From NCBI GenBank assembly GCA_023434465.1, contig JAEYSQ010000205.1, positions 1 to 19,950 of the forward strand: a DNA stretch of 19,950 nt. Reading direction: 5' to 3'. Both the position numbers and the translations under genes were made by a program. Below, in pieces: positions 13,372 through 19,445 of this stretch; the first letter of the stretch is position 1; every line of letters starts with the position of its first letter. The notes beneath the pieces are model-generated. The model did no database searches. It was not told the DNA's origin and saw nothing but the letters and a program-made list of their open reading frames with translations. Origin of the DNA: Actinomycetes bacterium. Lineage in GTDB: Bacteria > Actinomycetota > Thermoleophilia > Solirubrobacterales > 70-9.

Positions 13372-14979
13372 TTAGCGTTCGGGGCGGCAGTCGCGGTCGG
13401 AACCGAAACGGGCACCGGGACTGAAATCGGTCGCTACCTTGAGCGAACCGGGCCGGTCGAGAGTGACCTCGGTCCAGTCACCCCGGCCCGGTTCGACGCA
13501 GCCGAAGCCGCCCTTGATCCGCCAGTAGGGAGTCGAGCGGATGCGAACCAGGAAGGAACCGGCCACCGGTGCGGTTACGGTGAACCCGTCGGTGTCGAGC
13601 GCGGTCAGGCGGGCGGGACGATCGACCATCGGCTTCGCGCCGAGCACCTTGAAGAGCCGCCATCCTCCACTGACCGGAATCTCCCTGAGGTACGGCAGCC
13701 CGTTCAGGATCAGCGCTGCTTCCTTTTCGCCGGCGTAATCGAGTTCAGTGAAAGGCAGCGCGACATAGCCGACCGCGAGCCGGTCCAGCCACTGCCGGTA
13801 GCGGTTGGGGCCGAGGCGCTCGGCGTAGAAAAGCGGATTCAGGTGGCGGGCGGTTTGGCGCGCCCAGCCGCGGGCGATCGGGAACTCCGGTGCCGCCCGG
13901 GCGGACTCCCAGTGCGAAGCGACCGGCACCACTTCGACCCGGGCCGGCTCAGCGGCGAGGCGCGGCTGGAGCACCTCGGCCAGCGGCTTGTAGAAATCCC
14001 GCGTGACGGCCGGTTCGTCCTCGACCAGTCTGAGGTCCCGCACCACCGGTCCGGTCTGCCACCAGACGATGGTCGGCAGGAGCAGGATCAGGATCCCCCG
14101 CTTCCACCATTTCGCGGTGAGCGGCTCGGCAGCCAGCGCGCAAAGCAGAACCGGACCGAGCAGGAGGGCGCCGAGCCGGTTGGCGTTGCCCCCCATCGGG
14201 GTGTCGAGCAGATACGAGGCAACCAGGGCCCCGGCATAGACCAGCATCGCGACCCGGACCAGGCGCTGGCCGGAAGGCACCATCGCCGCACTGACGAGTG
14301 TCACGCCGATCGCCGGTATGAAGCTCGAGGTCACGTAAGGCTCGTCGCCACCGCCGGGAAAAAGGAGGGCGACTACGGCGGCGACCAGAAACGACACCAC
14401 GGCAAGTTCCAGTCCGCGCCGATCGGGGCGTTCCGAGAGGAAATGGGCGAAACCGACGCAGGCCAGAAAGAGGGCGGCAACCGGGCTGGCCAGCCCGACC
14501 GACCCGGCGAGAATCAGAGAGGGGATGCGGCTTTCCCGCTGCGCAGCAAAGACGGCAGCCATCGCCACGAGAACGCCGAGCGCGAAGGTCAGCCGCCCGG
14601 AAAAAAGGCTGATCGTCGCAGCGAAGGCAAACCAGATCGCTCCCGCCTGTGCCCGCTCTCCCCATTGGCGGCGCGAGATCAAAGTGAAGAGGATCACCGT
14701 CCCGATCACGGCCAGCGAGCCCATCACCCGGAACCCGAGCCAGGCCCCGAGCGGAGGGGCCAGGAGCGAGTAGGTCGGCAGGTAGTGGCCGCCGAACCAG
14801 TAGTTGTTCCAGACGGTCGGCCCGGACAGCTCGAACAGTTCTGTGCGGAAGGTCTGGGCCGCGTGATCGGCGCTGTGCGGCGCCATGACCAGGTAGAGGA
14901 TCGCCAGCCCGACCACCACCAGCAGGGGAATGACCAGGAAACCCCAGGATTCGGAGCCGCGCGGGAATCGGAGATTCAC
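13372..14979 (-). CDS. Polytopic membrane protein with C-terminal soluble domain, GT-C glycosyltransferase-like
   Basis: The 535 residues carry about ten or eleven hydrophobic helices over 12-308 and then a soluble domain of about 225 residues. The first extracytoplasmic loop (about 34-70) holds acidic and aromatic residues, with VWNNYWFGGHYLPTYSLL before the second helix. This resembles the first-loop architecture of GT-C membrane glycosyltransferases and the 6-pyruvoyl-tetrahydropterin synthase-related membrane family. I cannot identify a donor or acceptor; the topology is seen and the GT-C role is inferred. Near the C-terminus two Cys (494 and 531) might form an exported disulfide. The start is GTG at 14979, with CGGAG 7 nt upstream inside the 13-bp gap after the PAP2 gene, so it is in the same operon. 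Confidence 0.6.
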   Translation of the reverse strand: MNLRFPRGSESWGFLVIPLLVVVGLAILYLVMAPHSADHAAQTFRTELFELSGPTVWNNYWFGGHYLPTYSLLAPPLGAWLGFRVMGSLAVIGTVILFTLISRRQWGERAQAGAIWFAFAATISLFSGRLTFALGVLVAMAAVFAAQRESRIPSLILAGSVGLASPVAALFLACVGFAHFLSERPDRRGLELAVVSFLVAAVVALLFPGGGDEPYVTSSFIPAIGVTLVSAAMVPSGQRLVRVAMLVYAGALVASYLLDTPMGGNANRLGALLLGPVLLCALAAEPLTAKWWKRGILILLLPTIVWWQTGPVVRDLRLVEDEPAVTRDFYKPLAEVLQPRLAAEPARVEVVPVASHWESARAAPEFPIARGWARQTARHLNPLFYAERLGPNRYRQWLDRLAVGYVALPFTELDYAGEKEAALILNGLPYLREIPVSGGWRLFKVLGAKPMVDRPARLTALDTDGFTVTAPVAGSFLVRIRSTPYWRIKGGFGCVEPGRGDWTEVTLDRPGSLKVATDFSPGARFGSDRDCRPER

Positions 14980-14992
14980 GGGAGTGCTCCGG

Positions 14993-15775
14993 TCAGGCCT
15001 CGGCCCGCTGCCGCTCCGCGCTTCGGCTCCAGGCCCAGGTTTCGGGTTTGATCTCGGCGATCACCCTCGAAGCGATCAGGAAAGCGATCCCGGCGACCAT
15101 CCAGCCGAGCACCGCGTCGGCCCAGTAATGGTTCGCCGTGACGACGGTCACCCAGGCGACGAGCAACGGCCAGGCGGCCCAGAAGCTGCGCGCAAACCAG
15201 TTCCTGCACACCACGAATCCTGTGCCCCCGATCATCAGCGCGACAGCACAGTGCATCGAGGGAACGGCGGCAAAGGGATTGATGAACAGTTTGGCGAGCG
15301 CCGAGTCGTGATTGACCGACGAGTGGGCGTTGACCGTGTCGATGAACCCGTACTCCGGGTACATCCGGGGAGGCGCCGTCGGGAAGCCGATGTAACCGAT
15401 CAGGGCCAGGCCCATCGAGACGAAGAGCATGTTCCGGAAGAAGTAGTAATGGGAGTTGCGGAACAGGTACATCCAGACGAGGAAGGCCAGTGCCACGGTG
15501 AACTGGCTGTTCAGATAGACCGTGTTGGCGGCATCGACCAGCCACTGGACGCTGAGGATCGAACTCTGCATAGCGGGTTCGAAGAAAAGCCCCATGTTGC
15601 GCTCGACATCCATGATTCGTTCGCCGTTGGCGAAGGCGAGATTCGCCCGCCCGTCAGCCATGCCCCGCGCGAACTCATAGGCAGTGTCGGCAATGAAGTA
15701 GAGCAACAACTGAAGGAACAGATCGCTCCAGCCACGGGGGAGCCAATCCCCGATCCGGACAATCAGTTTGGGCAT
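14993..15775 (-). CDS. PAP2_3 family membrane phosphatase/phosphotransferase (AUR1/IPC-synthase-like)
   Basis: A 260-residue membrane protein with about six helices. FPTAPPRMYPEYGFIDTV (131-148), PSMHCAVAL (172-180; His175) and VVTANHYWAD (His216, Asp220) give the PAP2 catalytic set. The TAPPR block is characteristic of the PAP2_3 branch, which contains yeast AUR1 inositol phosphorylceramide synthase and bacterial lipid phosphatases. Known activities are phosphate removal from, or head-group transfer between, membrane lipids on the outer face. Next to an inositol phosphate synthase and a PIP-synthase-like enzyme, an inositol-phospholipid substrate is an attractive inference, but ordinary polyprenyl or phosphatidate phosphatase activity cannot be excluded. 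It heads the minus-strand gene series, with a TAGACT box 8 nt before its ATG. Confidence 0.85.
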   Translation of the reverse strand: MPKLIVRIGDWLPRGWSDLFLQLLLYFIADTAYEFARGMADGRANLAFANGERIMDVERNMGLFFEPAMQSSILSVQWLVDAANTVYLNSQFTVALAFLVWMYLFRNSHYYFFRNMLFVSMGLALIGYIGFPTAPPRMYPEYGFIDTVNAHSSVNHDSALAKLFINPFAAVPSMHCAVALMIGGTGFVVCRNWFARSFWAAWPLLVAWVTVVTANHYWADAVLGWMVAGIAFLIASRVIAEIKPETWAWSRSAERQRAEA

Positions 15776-15783
15776 GACTGCTC

Positions 15784-15789
15784 AGTCTA
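15784..15789 (-). promoter_or_regulatory. -10 box TAGACT, predicted promoter of the inositol-lipid gene series
   Basis: TAGACT lies 8 nt before the ATG at 15775, implying a leaderless or nearly leaderless transcript. A 13-bp palindrome begins 8 bp upstream of it. Confidence 0.45.
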
Positions 15790-15797
15790 ATGGCCTT

Positions 15798-15810
15798 CGC
15801 GGAATCCGCG
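15798..15810. promoter_or_regulatory. 13-bp palindrome CGCGGAATCCGCG in a divergent promoter region
   Basis: CGCGGA-A-TCCGCG is a perfect 6-1-6 inverted repeat in the 69-bp gap between the divergent PAP2 and sugar kinase genes. It falls between the -10 and expected -35 of the minus-strand promoter and 14 bp upstream of the TAGGCT box of the plus-strand gene, a good place for a shared operator. Confidence 0.4.
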
Positions 15811-15824
15811 GAGCAAGCCTCGGG

Positions 15825-15830
15825 TAGGCT
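15825..15830 (+). promoter_or_regulatory. -10 box TAGGCT upstream of the sugar kinase gene
   Basis: TAGGCT sits 14 nt before the ATG at 15845, giving a predicted leader of only about 7-8 nt and no clear Shine-Dalgarno. Confidence 0.35.
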
Positions 15831-15844
15831 CAGGCCTTCCATCG

Positions 15845-16780
15845 ATGGAGGGCCACCGGCATCCCATAGACGCGTCCGGCGACAGGCGCCCGATCGCCTG
15901 TCTCGGCGAAGCGATCGTCGACCTGATCTGCGAACGGAACCTCGCCCCCGACGATCGGCCCGGATCGTTTGTTCCCTGGCCCGGGGGGGCTCTCGCGAAC
16001 GTCGCGGTCAGCGTCGCCCGCAGCGCCTGGCCGGCCGCCCTGATCGGCGGAGTGGGCGGCGACGGCTGGGGGCAGTGGCTGATTCAGGGGCTCGAATCCG
16101 AGGGTGTATCGACCGAGTGGCTGGCCACCCTGGAGACGGCCGATACGCCGGTCGCGCTGGTCGAGTTCGGTCCCGACAACGAACCTTCGTTCCAGGTTTA
16201 CGGAGAACACATCGGGCCGACGATGGCGGCCACCTCGGAGTTCCTCGAGCGGGCGGTTTCCTCAGCCGAGGCGGTGGTGATTGGCTCGAACACGATGGTC
16301 GGCGAGACCGAACGTGAAGTGACCCGGCGGGCGGTCGGTCTCGCCCGGACCTCCGGTCTGCCGGTTCTCTTCGATCCCAACCACCGGCCCAACCGCTGGA
16401 CCGGTGGCGATCCGGCCCGCGAATATTGCCGCGAGCTGGCCGCCGACTCGACCGTGGTCAAGCTGAACCGCGAAGAGGCCGAACTGGTCACCGGGCATTC
16501 CGATCCCCTGGCTGCCGCCAGGGAGATCGTCTCCACGGGGCCCGAACTCGTGGTGGTCACCGCCGGCCGGGAAGGGATCGTGACTGCCGGAGCCACCGAG
16601 GTCAGTTTCCGGCCGGAGCCGGTCGATCCGGTTAGTCCGCTCGGGGCCGGCGACGCCTTCATGGGTGGCCTGGCGGCCGGGCTGGCGGGTCTTGGGTGGG
16701 ATCTCGAGCGGGTGGGCGAAGTCTTGCCCGCAGCCGCAGCAGCCGCCGCCGCGGCATGTGTCCGCTGGGGGGCGCAGTAA
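15845..16780 (+). CDS. PfkB-family carbohydrate kinase (fructokinase-like)
   Basis: Phosphorylates a sugar with ATP in the cytosol. The 311 residues contain the N-terminal PfkB substrate region GGALANVAVSVAR (47-59), DPNHRPNRW (167-175), KLNREEAEL (196-204) and the signature with catalytic Asp280 in GAGDAF (277-282). The VLFDPNHRPNRW block is most like fructokinases of this family, but sugar specificity is not certain; inositol or deoxy-sugar kinases share the fold. An alanine run at 296-304 comes from GCN codons near the C-terminus and fits a helix. The gene is divergent from the inositol-lipid series and is followed after 3 bp by the endonuclease III-like gene. Confidence 0.9.
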   Translation: MEGHRHPIDASGDRRPIACLGEAIVDLICERNLAPDDRPGSFVPWPGGALANVAVSVARSAWPAALIGGVGGDGWGQWLIQGLESEGVSTEWLATLETADTPVALVEFGPDNEPSFQVYGEHIGPTMAATSEFLERAVSSAEAVVIGSNTMVGETEREVTRRAVGLARTSGLPVLFDPNHRPNRWTGGDPAREYCRELAADSTVVKLNREEAELVTGHSDPLAAAREIVSTGPELVVVTAGREGIVTAGATEVSFRPEPVDPVSPLGAGDAFMGGLAAGLAGLGWDLERVGEVLPAAAAAAAAACVRWGAQ

Positions 16781-16783
16781 CCC

Positions 16784-17512
16784 GTGGCCACCGAGTGGCA
16801 AGCCCGGGCCGCGAAAGGAGAGTGGAAGCGACCGAGCCGGGCGAGGGTGCGGAAGATCCGTGACCGTCTGAGGGAGATGTACGGACGGCCGGTCAACCTC
16901 CCCCACCGCCAGCCGATCGACGAGCTGGTTCGCACCATTCTCTCCCAGGCGACCAGCGACGCCAACCGGGACCGGGCCTTCGCCGGGCTGAAGGAACGCT
17001 TCGGCGACTGGGAGTCGGTCCGCGACGCCCCGGAGTCCGAGGTGGAGGCCGCGATCCGTCCGGGTGGCCTTAGCCGGCAGAAGGCGCCCCGGATTCAAGC
17101 GGTGCTGCGAGAGATCGAGGATCTCGACCTGGGCTGGCTCGAGCACGCCGACCGGGTCGAGGCGATGGAATTTCTGACCGGACTGCCGGGAGTCGGGCGC
17201 AAGACGGCAGCCTGCGTTCAGGTCTTTACCTGGAACCGGCCCGAGATCCCGGTCGACGTTCACGTTTACCGGATCGGTGGACGGCTCGGACTGTTTCGGC
17301 CGAACGCCTCCTTCGAAGAAGCCCACGATGAGCTCCTCGCCCTGGTCGACCCTGCGGATTCGTACGAGTTCCACATGAACCTGATCCGGCACGGACGAAC
17401 CCTCTGCCGGCCGAACCCGCTCTGCGGGGAATGCGCTTTGAGGCGCATGTGCCCATACGGACGCGGAACAGGGCACCGAACGGCAGGACGCGGATCGAGG
17501 TCCGAGCGGTAA
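16784..17512 (+). CDS. nth: Endonuclease III-like DNA glycosylase (HhH-GPD, iron-sulfur)
   Basis: A base-excision repair glycosylase for oxidised pyrimidines or a related lesion. The 242 residues contain LSQATSDANRDRAF (53-66), the helix-hairpin-helix LPGVGRK with catalytic Lys140, and VDVH with Asp158. The Lys-Asp spacing of 18 equals that of E. coli Nth (Lys120, Asp138). The [4Fe-4S] cysteines are Cys208, Cys214, Cys217 and Cys223. The first spacer is five residues, not the usual six (CX5CX2CX5C). The N-terminal 20 residues and C-terminal 17 are basic extensions. The start is GTG 16784, 3 bp after the kinase stop, so it is probably co-transcribed. It belongs to the Nth-like family, but the exact lesion specificity is not determined, so the symbol is provisional. 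Confidence 0.88.
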   Translation: MATEWQARAAKGEWKRPSRARVRKIRDRLREMYGRPVNLPHRQPIDELVRTILSQATSDANRDRAFAGLKERFGDWESVRDAPESEVEAAIRPGGLSRQKAPRIQAVLREIEDLDLGWLEHADRVEAMEFLTGLPGVGRKTAACVQVFTWNRPEIPVDVHVYRIGGRLGLFRPNASFEEAHDELLALVDPADSYEFHMNLIRHGRTLCRPNPLCGECALRRMCPYGRGTGHRTAGRGSRSER

Positions 17513-17557
17513 TATCCGCGCCGTCTGGCGCACAGTCCAATCCTGCGCCGCGCGAAC

Positions 17558-17965
17558 ATGAACAAGAAGCCCTTCGTCATATTCGGTCTCGTCCTCGTCC
17601 TGCTGGCCGTCATCATTCCGTTCTGGGCGTTCCAGCGCGACGGAAACGTCGCCAAGAACGAAGGCGTGCCCGGCAACAGCACGCATGGCAAGGAACTTTT
17701 CGTGACCAACTGCGGTAATTGCCACGCCCTTTACGCTGCTGGCACCGACGGCGACTTCGGTCCCAACCTCGATCAGAAGCTTGCCCCGGCCGGTCCGGCG
17801 ACCGACAAGACCGCGATCGAGGGCATCCACACGCAGGTGATGACGGCGCTGGAAAACGGCGCCGACAGCCCTGACGTCCCCGGCCGCATGCCGCCCGGCA
17901 TCGTGACCGGAACCGTGGCGGAAGAGATCGCCGACTTCGTCGCGCATTACGCCGGCGAAGGCTGA
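17558..17965 (+). CDS. Membrane-anchored monohaem class I cytochrome c
   Basis: The 135 residues begin with an uncleaved-looking membrane anchor (6-24) and continue into an exported domain. CGNCH (52-56) binds haem covalently, with His56 as an axial ligand; Met111 in GRMPPGI is the probable distal ligand. HGKELFVTNCGNCHALYAAG and EEIADFVAHYAG at the C-terminus are typical small cytochrome c elements. It would carry electrons at the outer face of the membrane. No oxidase, bc1 or cytochrome maturation genes are next to it, so its partner is unknown. TAATAT, overlapping the stop of the upstream gene (17510-17515), could be a -10 element. No Shine-Dalgarno is visible. Confidence 0.92.
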   Translation: MNKKPFVIFGLVLVLLAVIIPFWAFQRDGNVAKNEGVPGNSTHGKELFVTNCGNCHALYAAGTDGDFGPNLDQKLAPAGPATDKTAIEGIHTQVMTALENGADSPDVPGRMPPGIVTGTVAEEIADFVAHYAGEG

Positions 17966-17993
17966 GCCGCACCAAATTCCCGTTTCGCGGGTT

Positions 17994-18060
17994 TACTCTC
18001 TCTAGCAGCGGTCGCGGACCGCAGGTGACGGCTTTTCGCGTCACGCCACATTCAAAGGAG
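17994..18060 (+). promoter_or_regulatory. Promoter and structured leader of the secreted EEP gene
   Basis: TACTCT at 17994-17999 is a possible -10 box. Downstream are two hairpins in tandem: GCGGTC-GCG-GACCGC (18008-18022) and GTGACG, an 8-nt loop, CGTCAC (18025-18044). AAAGGAG at 18054-18060 is a strong ribosome binding site 8 nt before the ATG. The hairpins may stabilise the transcript or act as a regulator target. Confidence 0.4.
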
Positions 18061-18068
18061 AGAACTTC

Positions 18069-19253
18069 ATGCTGAACATCCCGACCAGCCTGCGGATCAA
18101 CGGGCAGACCAGGACGCTTCTGGCCATCGTGATCGCGCTGCTTGGCGCCTTCGCGTTCGCGACGCTCGCGGCCCAGCCGGCCGACGCCAAGCCGAAGACG
18201 GCCAAGGCGAAGAAGAAGAAAAAGAAGCGGCCAAACACGGTCAAGGTGATGACCCGGAACCTGTACCTGGGCGCTGACCTCAGCCCGGCGATCAATTCTT
18301 CCGGCGCAGCCGACTTCATTAACAAGAACGGCCAGATCCTTCGGGACGTCGACACGAACAACTTCAAGGTCCGGGCCCGGATCCTGGCCAAGGAACTCAA
18401 GCGGGTCAGCCCGGATCTGGTCGGCCTTCAGGAAGTAGCCCTGTGGCGGACCGGTGAGGCCAGCCTGGCACCGTCGATCTCCGGCGAGTACGTCGCCTCG
18501 ACCGTCCACATGGACAACCTTGCCGAACTGATGACCCAGCTCAACAAGGGCAAGAAACGCTACCGGGTGGTCAAGGTCCAGAAAGAGTTCGACTTCGAAG
18601 CCCCGGCCGATTACGACGACGATCCCTCCACCGGGGTCGCCACCCTCGGCGGCGAGATCAACGGTCGCCTGACCATGCGCGACGTAATCCTGGCCAAGGT
18701 CGGCGCCGGCGTGAAAACGAAGAACGTGAAGTCCGACAACTTCGAGTCCCACTACCAGCCGGTCATTTCCGGGATCACGGTTCACGTCGATCGCGGCTGG
18801 CTCGCGGCTGACGTCAAGGTCCGCAAGGGCAAGTGGTTCCGTTTCGTGAACACTCACTTCGAGGCCTTCGGCGAACCGGAGATCCGCGAGGCCCAGGCCA
18901 GGGAACTCCTGGCCAAGGGTGGCCCGCTCCGCAGTGGCAAGCTGCCGGCCGTCCTGGTCGGTGACCTGAACTCGGATGACAACACCGTCTCCGCCGAGGA
19001 CGCGCTGGCCTACAACGCCCTGAAAAAGGGCGGAATGGTCGACCGTGGCACCAGGAAGATGACTTTCGGGGTCGCCTCGGGAATCATTACGGCGGACGCT
19101 CCGGGCAAGTTCAACCAGACGATCGATCACGTGATGACCAACCGGCCCCGGTCCGTCAAGCTGATCAAGTCCGGGGTAACCGGAACCAAGCCGGTCGGGA
19201 ATTACTGGCCTTCCGATCATCTCGGCGTCTGGAGCAACCTGAAGATGCGTTAG
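18069..19253 (+). CDS. Secreted endonuclease/exonuclease/phosphatase (EEP) family protein
   Basis: The 394 residues start with a signal peptide (1-40, hydrophobic core about 17-35, likely cut after ADA). A lysine-rich linker (41-54) includes six consecutive Lys. The EEP fold is complete: Asn64 in TRNLYLG, Glu122 in LVGLQEV, His253 in VNTHFEAFG, Asp289 and Asn291 in VGDLNSD, Asp343-His344 in TIDHVMTN, and the terminal SDH (382-384). All divalent-metal and catalytic positions are present, so hydrolysis of phosphodiesters or phosphomonoesters outside the cell is likely. The substrate could be extracellular DNA, a phospholipid head group (sphingomyelinase-like) or a phosphorylated metabolite. The polylysine linker could hold it on the acidic cell wall or on DNA. 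It is a single-gene unit with its own promoter and terminator. Confidence 0.9.
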   Translation: MLNIPTSLRINGQTRTLLAIVIALLGAFAFATLAAQPADAKPKTAKAKKKKKKRPNTVKVMTRNLYLGADLSPAINSSGAADFINKNGQILRDVDTNNFKVRARILAKELKRVSPDLVGLQEVALWRTGEASLAPSISGEYVASTVHMDNLAELMTQLNKGKKRYRVVKVQKEFDFEAPADYDDDPSTGVATLGGEINGRLTMRDVILAKVGAGVKTKNVKSDNFESHYQPVISGITVHVDRGWLAADVKVRKGKWFRFVNTHFEAFGEPEIREAQARELLAKGGPLRSGKLPAVLVGDLNSDDNTVSAEDALAYNALKKGGMVDRGTRKMTFGVASGIITADAPGKFNQTIDHVMTNRPRSVKLIKSGVTGTKPVGNYWPSDHLGVWSNLKMR

Positions 19254-19279
19254 GCATCAGCCAGGAACACGATGTACCC

Positions 19280-19313
19280 CACGAGAGGGCCCGGGCGACC
19301 GGGCCCTCTCGTG
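19280..19313 (+). terminator. 15-bp perfect hairpin with GCGA tetraloop
   Basis: Arms 19280-19294 and 19299-19313 are exact reverse complements and enclose GCGA, a GNRA-type stable tetraloop. It begins 27 bp after the EEP stop. No U-tract follows, as is common for high-GC actinobacterial terminators. It separates the EEP gene from dnaK. Confidence 0.8.
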
Positions 19314-19320
19314 TTGGACC

Positions 19321-19445
19321 CCGGAAAAGTGCTGGATTTACCCATATTTTGTGGAATCGTATGAAATCTGACATACTCCCACTTAGATTTTCGAAATTGG
19401 CCGCACCCTCATGCGGTCCGGAACCATCCGAACAGGAGAAACACA
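19321..19445 (+). promoter_or_regulatory. dnaK promoter region and leader
   Basis: An AT-rich stretch (about 19335-19398) in otherwise GC-rich DNA. One possible promoter is TTGTGG (19349-19354), a 17-nt spacer and CATACT (19372-19377); TAGATT (19384-19389) is another -10 candidate. A hairpin CCGCA/TGCGG with a 6-nt loop lies at 19401-19416. AGGAG at 19434-19438 is the ribosome binding site. I find no CIRCE element and no HspR (HAIR) repeat. Confidence 0.5.

Noticed and set aside
13351..15051. 566-codon open frame on the plus strand
   Set aside because: Antisense to the GT-C-like gene; composition rich in Arg, Gly, Pro and Asp/Glu with no membrane segments or motifs.
16725..16755. GCN repeat giving an alanine run at the kinase C-terminus
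   Set aside because: Synonymous-codon-varied alanine helix inside a normal PfkB gene; not a microsatellite or insertion.
16262..17947. 561-codon open frame on the minus strand
   Set aside because: Spans antisense to three clear genes (kinase, nth-like and cytochrome c).
17613..19220. 535-codon open frame on the minus strand
   Set aside because: Antisense to the cytochrome c and EEP genes, both of which have diagnostic motifs.
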